A stretch of DNA of 51,662 nucleotides from Atopobiaceae bacterium. GTDB taxonomy: Bacteria; Actinomycetota; Coriobacteriia; Coriobacteriales; Atopobiaceae. The notes under the pieces were generated by a model. It worked only from the letters and a program-made list of their open reading frames with translations, was not told where the DNA came from and ran no database searches. The first letter of the stretch is position 1. Each line of letters begins with the position of its first letter. This document shows, in pieces, positions 24,936 to 34,673 of the stretch. Both the position numbers and the translations under genes were made by a program. Location of the stretch: contig JAFWMH010000025.1 of NCBI GenBank assembly GCA_017510785.1, positions 1 through 51,662 of the forward strand, given 5' to 3'.

Positions 24936-25790
24936 ATGGCTCACGGCATCCGCGCAATTCTGCTCGACATCGACGGGACGCTCACCAACAGCGAAAAGGT
25001 GATTACGCCACGCACACGCGAGGCACTGCTCAAGGCACAGGAAAAAGGCGTCGTTCTCGTACTCGCAAGCGGCCGCACCGCCACGGGCCTCTCGACCTAT
25101 GCGGCCGACCTCGACCTCGCCAACCACAATGGCGTGCTCGTGTGCTACAACGGCGCCAAGTCGCTCAACTGCCAAACGGGCGAGGTGTACTTCGAGCAGG
25201 CGCTCACCATAGAGCAGGGAAAACGCGTCCTCGAGCATATGAAGAAGTTCGACGTCGCGCCCGTCATCGACCACGGCGAATACATGTACGTAAACGACGT
25301 GTTTTTCTCTCTTCCCAACCAAAGCACGTATCCCACGCTCATCATCCAGTACGAAGGTCATTCGAACAATTATCTCCTGTGCGAGAAGCGCGACCTAGCC
25401 GAGTTCTGCGATTTCCCGCTCAACAAAATCCTCACCGCCGGCGACCCCACCTACCTGCAAGAGCATTGGCGGGAGATGGCGGCACCCTTCGAAGGCGAGC
25501 TCTCGTCCATGTTCACCGCGCCCGTCTACTACGAGTTCACGCCGCTCGGCGTAGACAAGGTCCGCGCGCTCAAGGACACCTTCGAGGTGCTCGGCATCGA
25601 TCAGTCTGAAGTGATGAGCTTCGGCGACGCGCAAAACGACCTCACCATGATCGAGTGGGCCGAAATCGGCGTTGCCATGGGCAATGCCGTAGACGAGGTG
25701 AAGGCCAAGGCCGACTACGTTACGCTCGACAACAACTCCGACGGCATCGCGTACGCCCTAGAGCGGCTCGTACCCGAACTCCTCGCGTAA
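24936..25790 (+). CDS. Cof-type HAD-IIB phosphatase
   Basis: The 284-residue protein has the HAD motifs in order: I 'LLDIDGTL' with nucleophile Asp11, II 'LVLASGRT', III Lys in 'DKVRALKDTFE' and IV 'SFGDAQNDLTM'. The large C2B cap lies between motifs II and III. Cof enzymes dephosphorylate sugar phosphates, flavin or pyridoxal phosphate, so the substrate is not predictable. GGAGGGACC precedes the ATG. It stands alone, followed by the 121-bp palindromic element. Confidence 0.9.
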   Translation: MAHGIRAILLDIDGTLTNSEKVITPRTREALLKAQEKGVVLVLASGRTATGLSTYAADLDLANHNGVLVCYNGAKSLNCQTGEVYFEQALTIEQGKRVLEHMKKFDVAPVIDHGEYMYVNDVFFSLPNQSTYPTLIIQYEGHSNNYLLCEKRDLAEFCDFPLNKILTAGDPTYLQEHWREMAAPFEGELSSMFTAPVYYEFTPLGVDKVRALKDTFEVLGIDQSEVMSFGDAQNDLTMIEWAEIGVAMGNAVDEVKAKADYVTLDNNSDGIAYALERLVPELLA

Positions 25791-25845
25791 CGTGTCGCAT
25801 CCAGCACGCGCAGCGCTTGCGGCACACGCAGCGCTTGCTCCTGCC

Positions 25846-25966
25846 CCTAAAGAAGCGTCAAATCGCAAAGTGGCCCGGAGGAGCAGCCGCGCGCAGTTCC
25901 GCAGGCCGATAGCTGTTTGAGCTTTGCCCTCCGGGCCACGGACGGGACATTTGACTATTCTTTAGG
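25846..25966 (+). mobile_element. 121-bp palindromic repeat element (copy A)
   Basis: The element begins CCTAAAGAAGCGTCAAA and ends TTTGACTATTCTTTAGG, a 17-bp inverted terminal repeat with two mismatches. The arms continue to GTGGCCCGGAG on one side and its complement on the other, so the whole could fold into one long hairpin with the loop GCAGCCGCGCGCAGTTCC to GATAGCTGTTTGAGC. A near-identical copy lies inverted at 34268-34390. No coding potential is seen, and no obvious target duplication. Confidence 0.75.
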
Positions 25967-26095
25967 GTCAGGCGCTCGCTCAGGACGCTCGCCCGTGTGT
26001 GCATGCAACGTGATGGGCGCTGCATCCTTTGCCACACGCAACCTAAAGGGATATACTAACTCGACCTTGCATCTTTCCGTTGGAGGAAAGCGATT

Positions 26096-26998
26096 TTGAA
26101 AGAAGGCCTCGTGGTTAGGACCTCGGCAACCGGCGAATCCCAAAACGGCATTCGCATCGGGTTCGTTGGCGCAGGAAAAGTTGGATTCTCGATGGGTAAG
26201 TTCTTCGCATTGGGCGGGCTTAACGTTTCGGGCTACTTTAGCAGGAACGTACGGTCCGCACGCGAGGCAGCCGACTTCACGGGAAGCTCGTGCTTCGAGT
26301 CGTTAGGCGAACTCGTGGCGGCGAGCGACGCGGTTTTTATCACTGTGCCCGATGGCGCCATAACACGCGTATACGATCAGCTTTGTGCGTACGACCTCAC
26401 CGGCAAGCAGATTTGCCACTGCAGTGGGTCGCTCTCGGCAGCCGAAGCGTTTCCCACTCTTGCGGAGAAAGGCGCGACGGGCTATTCCGTTCACCCGCTC
26501 TTCCCCGTAAGCAGCAAGCAACACAGCTATACGGAGCTCCCAAAAGCCTACTTTTGCATTGAGGGCAGCGAAGAGCACCTCGACGAATGGAAGCGTCTTC
26601 TTTCGGCCTTGGGACCCACCGTGCAGGTGATTCCCAGCCAGGAGAAGAAGCGCTACCACGCCGCATGCGTCGTTGCCGCAAACCTCGTGTGCGGACTTGC
26701 CCAACAAGGCATGGACATGCTGCGCGCCTGCGGCTTTTCCGAGGCTGACGCACGCGCCGCACTCGCGCCGCTCATGCGCGCCAACATGGATCACATACTA
26801 GAGGTCGGGCCTACGGACGCGCTGACGGGTCCCATCGAGCGCAACGACGTCGCGACCGTCGCCGCACACTTGGCGTGCTTCGACTCCCCAACCGAGCGCG
26901 AGCTTTATCGCTCCGTCTCCCTCAAGTTGGTGGAGATGGCGCAACGTCGGCACCCCGACGTCGACTATTCGCCCCTCACGCGCATGCTCAACGACTAA
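26096..26998 (+). CDS. NAD(P)-binding DUF2520 oxidoreductase, candidate ketopantoate reductase
   Basis: The 300-residue protein has an N-terminal Rossmann fold ('IGFVGAGKVGFSMGKFFAL') and a C-terminal helical DUF2520 domain ('VHPLFPV', 'KKRYHAACVVAANLVCGL', 'ALTGPIERND'). The fold is that of 6-phosphogluconate/ketopantoate dehydrogenases. It lies 35 bp before panB-panC-panD, and no panE is present, so it may reduce ketopantoate to pantoate, the role reported for PanG-type enzymes. The TTG start at 26096 is supported by GGAGG at 26082-26086 with 9-base spacing. Confidence 0.8.
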   Translation: MKEGLVVRTSATGESQNGIRIGFVGAGKVGFSMGKFFALGGLNVSGYFSRNVRSAREAADFTGSSCFESLGELVAASDAVFITVPDGAITRVYDQLCAYDLTGKQICHCSGSLSAAEAFPTLAEKGATGYSVHPLFPVSSKQHSYTELPKAYFCIEGSEEHLDEWKRLLSALGPTVQVIPSQEKKRYHAACVVAANLVCGLAQQGMDMLRACGFSEADARAALAPLMRANMDHILEVGPTDALTGPIERNDVATVAAHLACFDSPTERELYRSVSLKLVEMAQRRHPDVDYSPLTRMLND

Positions 26999-27033
26999 TT
27001 CCGAAGTCTCGCTTCGTACGAAAGGAATGCATC

Positions 27034-27879
27034 ATGAAGAATACCATTTCAACACTTATTGCCATGCGCGAGCGCGGCGAGAAAATCTCGCAGGTGACGT
27101 GCTACGACTACTCCATGGCGCGCATCGTAGACGCGGCGCAAATTAACACCATTCTTGTGGGCGACAGCCTTGGCATGACGATGCAGGGCTACTCCGACAC
27201 CCTGCCTGTTACCATGGAAGAGATGATTGTGTACGGTCGCAGCGTCGTTCGTGGCGCCCCGAATGCGTTTGTTATCATCGACATGCCTTTTATGAGCTAC
27301 CAAGTATCGGTTGAGCAAGCCGTATCGAACGCAGGCCGACTCATCAAGGAGACGGGCGCGAACGCCGTAAAGCTCGAGGGCGGCGCAGCCGTCGTGCAGC
27401 AGATTCGCGCCATCGTGGAGAGCGGCATTCCCGTATGCGCGCACATCGGCATGACGCCGCAGTCGGCGAACGTCTTTGGTGGGTTCAAGGTGCAGGGCAA
27501 GGGCGAGACGAACGCCCGCCGCGTGCTCGAGGACGCGCTTGCCGTGCAACGCGCGGGTGCCTTCATGTGCGTACTCGAATGCGTGCCGCCCAAGCTTGCC
27601 GCACTCATTACCAGCAAGGTAAACATGATCACCATCGGCATCGGTGCCGGGGCGGGATGCGACGGACAGGTGCTGGTGAGCCAGGATCTTTTGGCCATGT
27701 CGGCCGACTTCAAGCCCAAGTTCGTTCGTCAGTTCGAGCAGGTTGGCGCGCTGATGGCCGAGGCGTACCGCTCCTACGACGCGGCCGTAAAGGACGGCAG
27801 CTTCCCCACCGCCGCCGAATCGTACGTGAAGAGCGACTGCGGCGACGAGTTTCTGCAGCAACTTGGCGACGAATACTAG
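27034..27879 (+). CDS. panB: 3-methyl-2-oxobutanoate hydroxymethyltransferase
   Basis: The 281-residue TIM-barrel enzyme makes ketopantoate from ketoisovalerate and 5,10-methylene-tetrahydrofolate. The landmarks are 'VTCYDYSMARIVDAAQ', metal-binding 'ILVGDSLGMTMQGYSDTLPV', 'IIDMPFMSYQ', 'NAVKLEGG', 'HIGMTPQ' and 'IGIGAGAGCDGQVLV'. AAAGGAATGCATC precedes the ATG. It is second in the pantothenate operon and its folate co-substrate links it to the folE/folC genes upstream. Confidence 0.96.
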   Translation: MKNTISTLIAMRERGEKISQVTCYDYSMARIVDAAQINTILVGDSLGMTMQGYSDTLPVTMEEMIVYGRSVVRGAPNAFVIIDMPFMSYQVSVEQAVSNAGRLIKETGANAVKLEGGAAVVQQIRAIVESGIPVCAHIGMTPQSANVFGGFKVQGKGETNARRVLEDALAVQRAGAFMCVLECVPPKLAALITSKVNMITIGIGAGAGCDGQVLVSQDLLAMSADFKPKFVRQFEQVGALMAEAYRSYDAAVKDGSFPTAAESYVKSDCGDEFLQQLGDEY

Positions 27880-27909
27880 GAAATCACTAGGAGACTAGGA
27901 GATACACCT

Positions 27910-28767
27910 ATGATAATTGCAACGACCATCGAAGACGTACGCTGCGCCGTCCGCGCGTGGAAACAGGAGGGCCTTACGGTTGGGCTGGTACCCACGATGG
28001 GCTACCTGCACGAGGGACACGCAAGTCTCGTGGACGCAGCCGTCGCGAGCTGCGACCGCGTCGTGACCTCAGACTTCGTCAATCCTACGCAGTTCGCACC
28101 CGGCGAGGACTTGGAGAGCTATCCCAGGGACTTCGACCACGACTGCGCCCTGCTCGAGGAACACGGCTGCGACCTCGTGTTTTACCCTTCGGTGGACGAG
28201 ATGTATCCGGATGGCGGCGGCACGACCGATACCTACGTGGAGATTCTCAACAACATGCCCAAGCAGCTGTGCGGCAAAACGCGTCCCATCCACTTTAGGG
28301 GCGTATGCACCGTGGTGAGCAAGCTCTTCAACATCGTGACGCCCGACAAGGCCTTCTTTGGCCAAAAGGACGCCCAGCAGCTTGCCGTCATTCGCAAGAT
28401 GGTGCGCGACCTCTTGTATGGCATCGAAATCGTGGGGTGCCCCATCGTGCGCGAAGCGGACGGACTGGCCAAGTCGTCGCGCAACACCTACCTCAACCCC
28501 GAGGAACGCAAGGCGGCACTCGTGCTTTCGCAGGCAGTGCGGCTCGGCGAGTCCATGGTTGCGGAAGGCGAGGCGAACGCAGACGAGGTCGTCCGGGCGA
28601 TGACTGAGCTCATCCAAGCCGAGCCCCTCGCACGCATCGACTACGTGGAGGCCGTCGACGGCGTCACCATGGAGAACGTCTCAGTTGTTAAGGCGCCCAC
28701 GCTCTTTGCCATGGCGGTGTACATCGGGACGACGCGCCTCATCGACAACTTTAGCGTTGAGGCATAG
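27910..28767 (+). CDS. panC: Pantothenate synthetase
   Basis: The 285-residue enzyme joins pantoate and beta-alanine with ATP. The nucleotidyl-transfer motif is 'VPTMGYLHEGHASLV', the family's 'FVNPTQF' follows, and the KMSKS-like loop is 'GLAKSSRNTYL'. 'HFRGVCTVVSKLFNIV' and 'FFGQKDAQQ' match the pantoate site. It lies 30 bp after panB, with GGAGATACACCT before the ATG, and ends 3 bp before panD. Confidence 0.96.
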   Translation: MIIATTIEDVRCAVRAWKQEGLTVGLVPTMGYLHEGHASLVDAAVASCDRVVTSDFVNPTQFAPGEDLESYPRDFDHDCALLEEHGCDLVFYPSVDEMYPDGGGTTDTYVEILNNMPKQLCGKTRPIHFRGVCTVVSKLFNIVTPDKAFFGQKDAQQLAVIRKMVRDLLYGIEIVGCPIVREADGLAKSSRNTYLNPEERKAALVLSQAVRLGESMVAEGEANADEVVRAMTELIQAEPLARIDYVEAVDGVTMENVSVVKAPTLFAMAVYIGTTRLIDNFSVEA

Positions 28768-28770
28768 CGC

Positions 28771-29163
28771 ATGATGCTCGAAATGCTCAAGGGCAAGATT
28801 CACCGCGCGACCGTTGTTCAGGCCGAGGTCGACTATGTGGGCTCCATTACGGTTGACGAGAACCTGCTCGATGCCGCCGGGATTCTTGAATACGAAAAGG
28901 TGCAGGTCGTTAACGTGAACAACGGTGCGCGGCTCGAGACGTATACCATTGCGGGCGAACGTGGCTCGGGCATGATTTGCCTCAACGGCGCGGCCGCCCA
29001 CTGCGCGACGCCAGGAGACAAGGTCATCATTATGTGCTACGCGCAGATGACGTCCGAGGAGGCTCGCGACCATCGCCCTTCAGTCGTGTTCGTGGACGAG
29101 AGCAATCGGCCGGCGCGCGTTACCACGTACGAACGCCACGGGCGGCTTGAGGACATGCTCTAG
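28771..29163 (+). CDS. panD: Aspartate 1-decarboxylase precursor
   Basis: The 130-residue pyruvoyl enzyme makes beta-alanine from aspartate. '[23 protein letters not shown]' is the canonical N-terminus; self-cleavage at Gly24-Ser25 would create the pyruvoyl group. Tyr58 of '[13 protein letters not shown]' and the conserved '[13 protein letters not shown]' are present. Starting at Met2 would give the more usual Ser24. It completes a four-gene pantothenate operon with panB, panC and the DUF2520 gene. Confidence 0.95.
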   Translation: MMLEMLKGKIHRATVVQAEVDYVGSITVDENLLDAAGILEYEKVQVVNVNNGARLETYTIAGERGSGMICLNGAAAHCATPGDKVIIMCYAQMTSEEARDHRPSVVFVDESNRPARVTTYERHGRLEDML

Positions 29164-29200
29164 GCTCTTTAGATAAACGCGGGAACGCCAAGAATCGCAG

Positions 29201-29256
29201 GAACAGGTGCTTCGTCTCTTTTCAGAATTGCTTGAGACGGGACGCCTGTTCTTTGT
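29201..29256 (+). terminator. Terminator of the pantothenate operon
   Basis: GAACAGG(T)GC and TCGTCTC pair with GAGACGGGA and GCCTGTTC across an A/T-rich loop, followed by TTTGTT. It lies 38 bp past the panD stop. Confidence 0.7.
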
Positions 29257-29355
29257 TGCATAACCGTTGGCAGGGCACCAGCCACCACGCACCTAAGCGC
29301 AGGCACACAACGTGCGCATTATGCCTTTAAATGATGTTTTGATTATTACCCGTAG

Positions 29356-30867
<1,512 letters not shown>

Positions 30868-30874
30868 GCTTCGT

Positions 30875-30913
30875 GTGGGTGAGGCAAACATCCCAGCAGT
30901 TTGCCTCACCCAC
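30875..30913 (+). terminator. Strong terminator-like hairpin
   Basis: GTGGGTGAGGCAAAC pairs perfectly with GTTTGCCTCACCCAC around a 9-base loop, directly after the GH1 gene. A long T-run is absent. Confidence 0.65.
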
Positions 30914-30967
30914 CACCCCAGCAACTGGTTCAGCACGAACTTCACCTCTCGTACTTTATAGCCTATA

Positions 30968-31000
30968 CTATAACCAACAACTGTAATTTGTTGGTTATAG
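30968..31000. promoter_or_regulatory. 13-bp perfect inverted repeat, operator or attenuator
   Basis: CTATAACCAACAA (30968-30980) and TTGTTGGTTATAG (30988-31000) flank 7 bases and end 9 bases before the start of the ATPase remnant. The position between promoter and start suggests an operator or a hairpin masking the ribosome site. Confidence 0.5.
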
Positions 31001-31009
31001 CGAGCATCC

Positions 31010-31754
31010 ATGGACGCACAAACCGAGAGGGAGCGCATCACAAAGGAGCTGTCAACGCTGCCAGCGGGCACTATTGTTACCAAGCACATCGCGGGTCGGG
31101 AGCAGCCCTACTTGCAGTGGCGGGAAGGCGGGAAGGTACGCTCTCGTTACCTCAAAGCTACAGAGCGCGAGAGCGTCGCCCAACAGGTCGCTCGTCGAAA
31201 AGAGCTTGCCATGCGACTCAAAGAACTCGACGCAATGCAAAACAACACGAATGGCCATAGCCCGGACCTTCCTCAGTTCGAGACCACGGTGCGCGTCGGG
31301 CAAGCACTTGTAGACCGAGCGGTTATTATCCATACGACGCATGTTCCGTTCCGTGAGCATGCTCGGCTTCTGGGGACAAAAGACATCGATGAGTATATTG
31401 AGTATGGCGGCACTTTGCGCATGGGTGCAAACAACCTCGACGAACCCTACTCATACGACGGGGACGCCGACCCCACCTTCGCAACCGAAGAGTCTTAAGC
31501 TGGAATTCGCCGTCGGCGAGTACGACATGGTGATTTACGACGAGGACTCCGACACATGTGACGTGTACGAGATCAAGCACGCTCAGGATCGCCATCCGGC
31601 ACAGCGCAGATTCTTGCAGGACAAGGGATGCGAGGAGATGTGCGAACGCGTCGTCGCTCCAATACGAAAGCGCGTGGTGCTCTACCGCGGAGATCCCTGC
31701 GTAGAGGATGGCATTGTCTACGAGAACGTGGTCGACTACCTGTTGGGGCTGTAG
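31010..31754 (+). pseudogene. Accessory ATPase-family remnant, deleted and frameshifted
   Basis: The first frame (31010-31498) starts 'MDAQTERERITKELSTLPAG' and contains 'YLQWREGGKVRSRYLK', a small N-terminal module of uncertain family. It then has 'HARLLGTKDIDEYIEYGGTL', which resembles the region before DUF4143 in AAA_14 proteins. A different frame, open to 31754, encodes 'LEFAVGEYDMVIYDEDSDTC', 'YEIKHAQDRHP' and 'RVVLYRGDP', the C-terminal nuclease-like segment of such proteins. The ATPase core is missing. I infer one gene collapsed by deletion; two unrelated fragments remain possible. Confidence 0.55.
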
Positions 31755-31848
31755 TTGCCGGCATCAGGCCCCTGCGCCCCGACCCCGAAACGACGCAATC
31801 CGGAAGCTGCGCCCAAAAGCTGCCGCCGCTCTGCATGCCATCGGTTGG

Positions 31849-32607
31849 CTACAACCCCAGGAACTCGATGATCCGCGCCACGGCGGCGTCCATCTTCTTG
31901 GGATCGCGGAAGCGGTGGTCGGCCCCATCGATGGGCACGAACTCAATCACGTTGTTATCGGCGAAAGTTGCCGAATCCTCGAAGGGCACGATTTCGTCGG
32001 CCGTGCCATGAATAATTATGATGTCGTCCGCATAGTCGAAGAACGGCACCTCGAAGAGGTCCACCGCCTGCAGGGCGGCCACGAACTGCGGACCGATTTT
32101 CACCTTACGATCGAAACCCACGAGCACCGGCTTTCCGGCGGCAAGGTTCGCCTTGTCCTGGTCGGTGGCGATGGCGTCCAGCAACGTGGCAAGCATGTTG
32201 ATGGCGGGGCAACGCAGCGCCACCTTGCGGAATGGGTTTCCGTGGTCCATAAGGTACCTGAGCAGCAGATACCCCCCGAACCTCGTTCCGTACGCATAGA
32301 GCTCGTCGGTTTTGAATCGCGCCCGCACGTACTCAATTAACGTGGTGAGGTAGGCGTCGCAGTCCTCCACCAGCAGGTTCTTGCGAGCATCCGCGCCATG
32401 ACAAGGCCAGTCGAACGTGACGACCGCCGTACCCTTGCGCTTGGTCACAGCCCTCGTGGCGAAGGTCTCGGCAGCCTTGGTATCCTTGTGGCCACCAAAG
32501 CCGTGGCAAAACACGATGACACGTCGCACCGCGCGGGGATCGGTGCAGTATAGTTTGCAGCGTATGCTGCACCCGTGCTCGTTGACGTCGAAGTACTTGG
32601 CGATCAT
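31849..32607 (-). CDS. Alpha/beta-hydrolase fold protein lacking the nucleophile serine
   Basis: The 252-residue protein follows the alpha/beta-hydrolase order: oxyanion 'VFCHGFGGHKDTKA', 'VVTFDWPCHGADA', elbow 'LYAYGTRFGGYLLLRY', acid Asp in 'IIIIHGTADEIVPF' and His in 'PIDGADHRF'. The elbow normally reads G-x-S-x-G; here residue 109 is Arg (codon AGG), so ester hydrolysis by the usual triad should be lost although Asp and His remain. The reading frame is intact. GAGAGGGGAGAC precedes ATG 32607. It may be a recently inactivated enzyme or a non-catalytic binding protein. Confidence 0.8.
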   Translation of the reverse strand: MIAKYFDVNEHGCSIRCKLYCTDPRAVRRVIVFCHGFGGHKDTKAAETFATRAVTKRKGTAVVTFDWPCHGADARKNLLVEDCDAYLTTLIEYVRARFKTDELYAYGTRFGGYLLLRYLMDHGNPFRKVALRCPAINMLATLLDAIATDQDKANLAAGKPVLVGFDRKVKIGPQFVAALQAVDLFEVPFFDYADDIIIIHGTADEIVPFEDSATFADNNVIEFVPIDGADHRFRDPKKMDAAVARIIEFLGL

Positions 32608-32780
32608 GTCTCCCCTCTCGTCCGGCTGGTCTCGCCCGGTTAGTCGGACTAACATGATGACACATAATCAAGCGATCGCAAGTCGTCGTGAGCACGGAGT
32701 CGATTCGTCGATGACCCACGAGGAGATGAGGAGCTCGTTTTCCTCGGAGCTCGCGTGTTCCCACCAACACAATATAACGG

Positions 32781-33422
32781 CTATCCGCATACAAGGAGGT
32801 TCAAGCCATACAAGCCGAGGGCAATCACCCACGTGCTCACGATGGAGGCGGCGCAAATGAGGGGGATTTTGTCTGTACCCCATCGCAAAAAGTGGTAGAA
32901 GTCGTACACCACGCCGTCCTCTTCGGCGCCATGGCGCAGGATGCCCTGAAGATAGTACGTTGCGTAGAGCGCCTCGGGAACGGCGGCAAGAAACGTCGCA
33001 TACCAGGGAAGCGTGCCCACGGGAACGAGCGCGCAGCAATCGAGGGCGGCGAGCAGGGGCAGCACGAGATGCATCCAAAGGTTACCGCCCCTGTACATCG
33101 GGCCCACACCATACACCGGCACGAGCAGCAGGATTACCACTATGCAGGTGAGCATCACTTCCGACGCCGCAACGAGCCGAATCGCAAGCGCCCACGCGGG
33201 AAGCGAAGGCCCGCCCACTGCATATGCAATGATGCACGCCAGCGATACTGCCCCCGAGAGCAGGTTCGAGAGCACGGTGAAGTACCGCAGGCTTCGAAGG
33301 CCTCTGGCCGTGAGCCGCTCCTTGCTACTTGCTTTGCCGAACATGAGGCGCAGCCACGAATACGCCGTGAACACCACTATTGCAACGTTTATTACAAAGC
33401 TTGCCACAACCTTGGCGTCCAT
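32781..33422 (-). CDS. Six-helix integral membrane protein (Pr6Pr/AIG1-like)
   Basis: The 213-residue protein has about six hydrophobic helices. 'RSLRYFTVLSNLLSG', 'MYRGGNLWMHLVLPLLAALDC' and 'VYDFYHFLRWGTDK' match the pattern of the Pr6Pr/androgen-induced-gene-like membrane family ('YFT.lSN' and a conserved His after 'NLW'). Related eukaryotic proteins hydrolyse hydroxy-fatty-acid esters; bacterial function is unknown. GGGGGAGAAC precedes ATG 33422. Confidence 0.7.
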   Translation of the reverse strand: MDAKVVASFVINVAIVVFTAYSWLRLMFGKASSKERLTARGLRSLRYFTVLSNLLSGAVSLACIIAYAVGGPSLPAWALAIRLVAASEVMLTCIVVILLLVPVYGVGPMYRGGNLWMHLVLPLLAALDCCALVPVGTLPWYATFLAAVPEALYATYYLQGILRHGAEEDGVVYDFYHFLRWGTDKIPLICAASIVSTWVIALGLYGLNLLVCG

Positions 33423-33468
33423 GTTCTCCCCCACACCTTATGCGTCGAACGACTTGTTAAATCTTAAG

Positions 33469-33499
33469 CAGGGGCTGAGCCATGTAGCTCCGCCCCTTC
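33469..33499 (-). terminator. Hairpin after the Nif11-type peptide gene
   Basis: GGGGCTGAGC and GCTCCGCCCC form a stem with one mismatch around CATGTA, lying 119 bp downstream of the small peptide gene on its strand and followed by a TTAAGATTTAA stretch. Confidence 0.45.
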
Positions 33500-33617
33500 T
33501 GACTCACGATTGTACTCTAAAGCTCAAATCACAACCGGTCCGGCTCCCGTCGTTCCATCCACGGCTACGAGGAGATACCCGACTTTCCCGCGATAATCAC
33601 GGGCGTAATGGATCCGT

Positions 33618-33881
33618 CTAGTGACTGAACTGATGAAAGGGTCCCCTGTAGTCGCAGTTGTAGCAGTGGCCAGAGTTGCTGTTTTGCCACACGGCGACGT
33701 CATGGCTCCCGCACATGGGGCAATAATACTCGTTCATCCAGAAGCTGCCGCCAGCGATGTCCTCGAGTTCCTCGTCTGTAAGCTCGTAGCCCTCCGCCTT
33801 GGCCATCTCGAGGATTTCCTCGGGACCCTTCGCGTCGTCAATCCTGCACTTCTGCTCGTCCGTCAGCTCGCTGTACTTCAT
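33618..33881 (-). CDS. Nif11-like leader peptide with double-glycine site and zinc-ribbon core
   Basis: The protein has 87 residues. Residues 1-45 ('MKYSELTDEQKCRIDDAKG', 'EEILEMAKAEGYELTDEEL', 'EDIAGG') match Nif11-like leader peptides of RiPP precursors, with the cut expected after Gly44-Gly45. The 42-residue core carries Cys54-x-x-Cys57 and Cys73-x-x-Cys76, a zinc-ribbon spacing, and is rich in His, Tyr and Trp. No maturation enzyme or peptidase-transporter lies nearby. GACGAGGAGGGCAAG precedes ATG 33881. It could be a modified peptide acting with remote enzymes, or a protein that borrowed a leader for export. Confidence 0.75.
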   Translation of the reverse strand: MKYSELTDEQKCRIDDAKGPEEILEMAKAEGYELTDEELEDIAGGSFWMNEYYCPMCGSHDVAVWQNSNSGHCYNCDYRGPFHQFSH

Positions 33882-34087
33882 CTTGCCCTCCTCGTCGATT
33901 GACCCTTCGTCGCATGCCCGGCCCCAGCCTAGCACATGCCGCCTAGGGCGAACGCGCTAGTCTGCAGCATGTTCTGCATTGCTACTACTAATACGCACGA
34001 AGGGGCGCTATGGCTCAACATTTTCGAAAAAAGTTGAGTTGAGTTGGCATCGCTTTTTTGCGGTAGGTTGTGATATGTGAGGAGAAC

Positions 34088-34111
34088 GAGGTTGAGGTCG
34101 TGAATGTCCCC
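34088..34111. repeat. Insertion-sequence-end-like fragment
   Basis: AGGTTGAGGTCGTGAATGTCCCC resembles AAGGTTCTGGTCACGAATGTCCCC at 37702-37725. GGGGACATTC-type ends are seen in some insertion sequences, so both may be scars. No transposase is present. The gap 33882-34947 holds only repeats. Confidence 0.4.
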
Positions 34112-34200
34112 GCATTATCGTTTACTATATTATATTACCTAATACTTCCTTTGCGCACCGCGCTGTATGTGGCCTATCGCGGGGAACAGGCTTTCAAAGC

Positions 34201-34227
34201 AAATGCTCCTCAAGATGCGTTATAGCC
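34201..34227 (+). repeat. Solo end of the ATATGCTCCC element family
   Basis: AAATGCTCCTCAAGATGCGT followed by TATAGCC matches the terminal part of copies 1 to 3 with three or four differences. Its partner end is not seen. Confidence 0.5.
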
Positions 34228-34267
34228 ATCTGAAAGCTGCCTCGGACGCAATTCGTGGCCCCCCGCC

Positions 34268-34390
34268 CCTAAAGAATGGTCAACTGCCCCGTCTGTGGCC
34301 CGGAGATTAAAAGCTCAAACAGTTATCGGGCCTGCGTAACTGCGCGCGGCTGCTCCTCCGGTCTACTTTTCGGTTTGACGCTTCTTTAGA
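34268..34390 (-). mobile_element. 121-bp palindromic repeat element (copy B, inverted)
   Basis: The reverse complement aligns with 25846-25966 along its whole length at about 85% identity, including the inner AGGAGCAGCCGCGCGCAGTT. The ends are CCTAAAGAATGGTCAA and TTGACGCTTCTTTAG. The strong conservation of the loop as well as the arms suggests recent movement or a selected RNA structure. Confidence 0.75.
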
Positions 34391-34474
34391 CGATATTACC
34401 CGAACCGGACGGACCTGGGAGGTCCTGCCAAAGCTGCAGGGTGGTCCCGCTGGGCCCATGCGGGGTCCCCCGCG

Positions 34475-34673
34475 CCCAAAATAGTGGGCACGTGGTTTTG
34501 AACGGTCGCGCAAAAGCCCAGCTCGCGCTGTTCAGTTCATAAATGTCGCAACATCACGTGCCCACTGGCTAAAATACACAGTGGGCACGATATATTGCGG
34601 AACTTATGGCGTCGCACCCTCTAGCTGGGGTTTTGCAAAACGGTCAAAACCACGTGTCCACTATTTTTATGGC
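34475..34673. repeat. ~50-bp inverted repeat with a nested hairpin
   Basis: AAAATAGTGGGCACGTGGTT to GCGCAAAAGCCCAGCT (34475-34523) is repeated inverted as AGCTGGGGTTTTGCAAAA to CCACGTGTCCACTATTTT (34623-34673), roughly 85% matching. Between them CGTGCCCACTG (34557-34567) and CAGTGGGCACG (34579-34589) form a smaller perfect stem that repeats the same GTGCCCACT core. Confidence 0.75.

Noticed and set aside
34400..34460. Possible riboswitch or T-box leader
   Set aside because: The GC-rich stems have no T-box motif, no downstream gene, and overlap the inverted repeat block.
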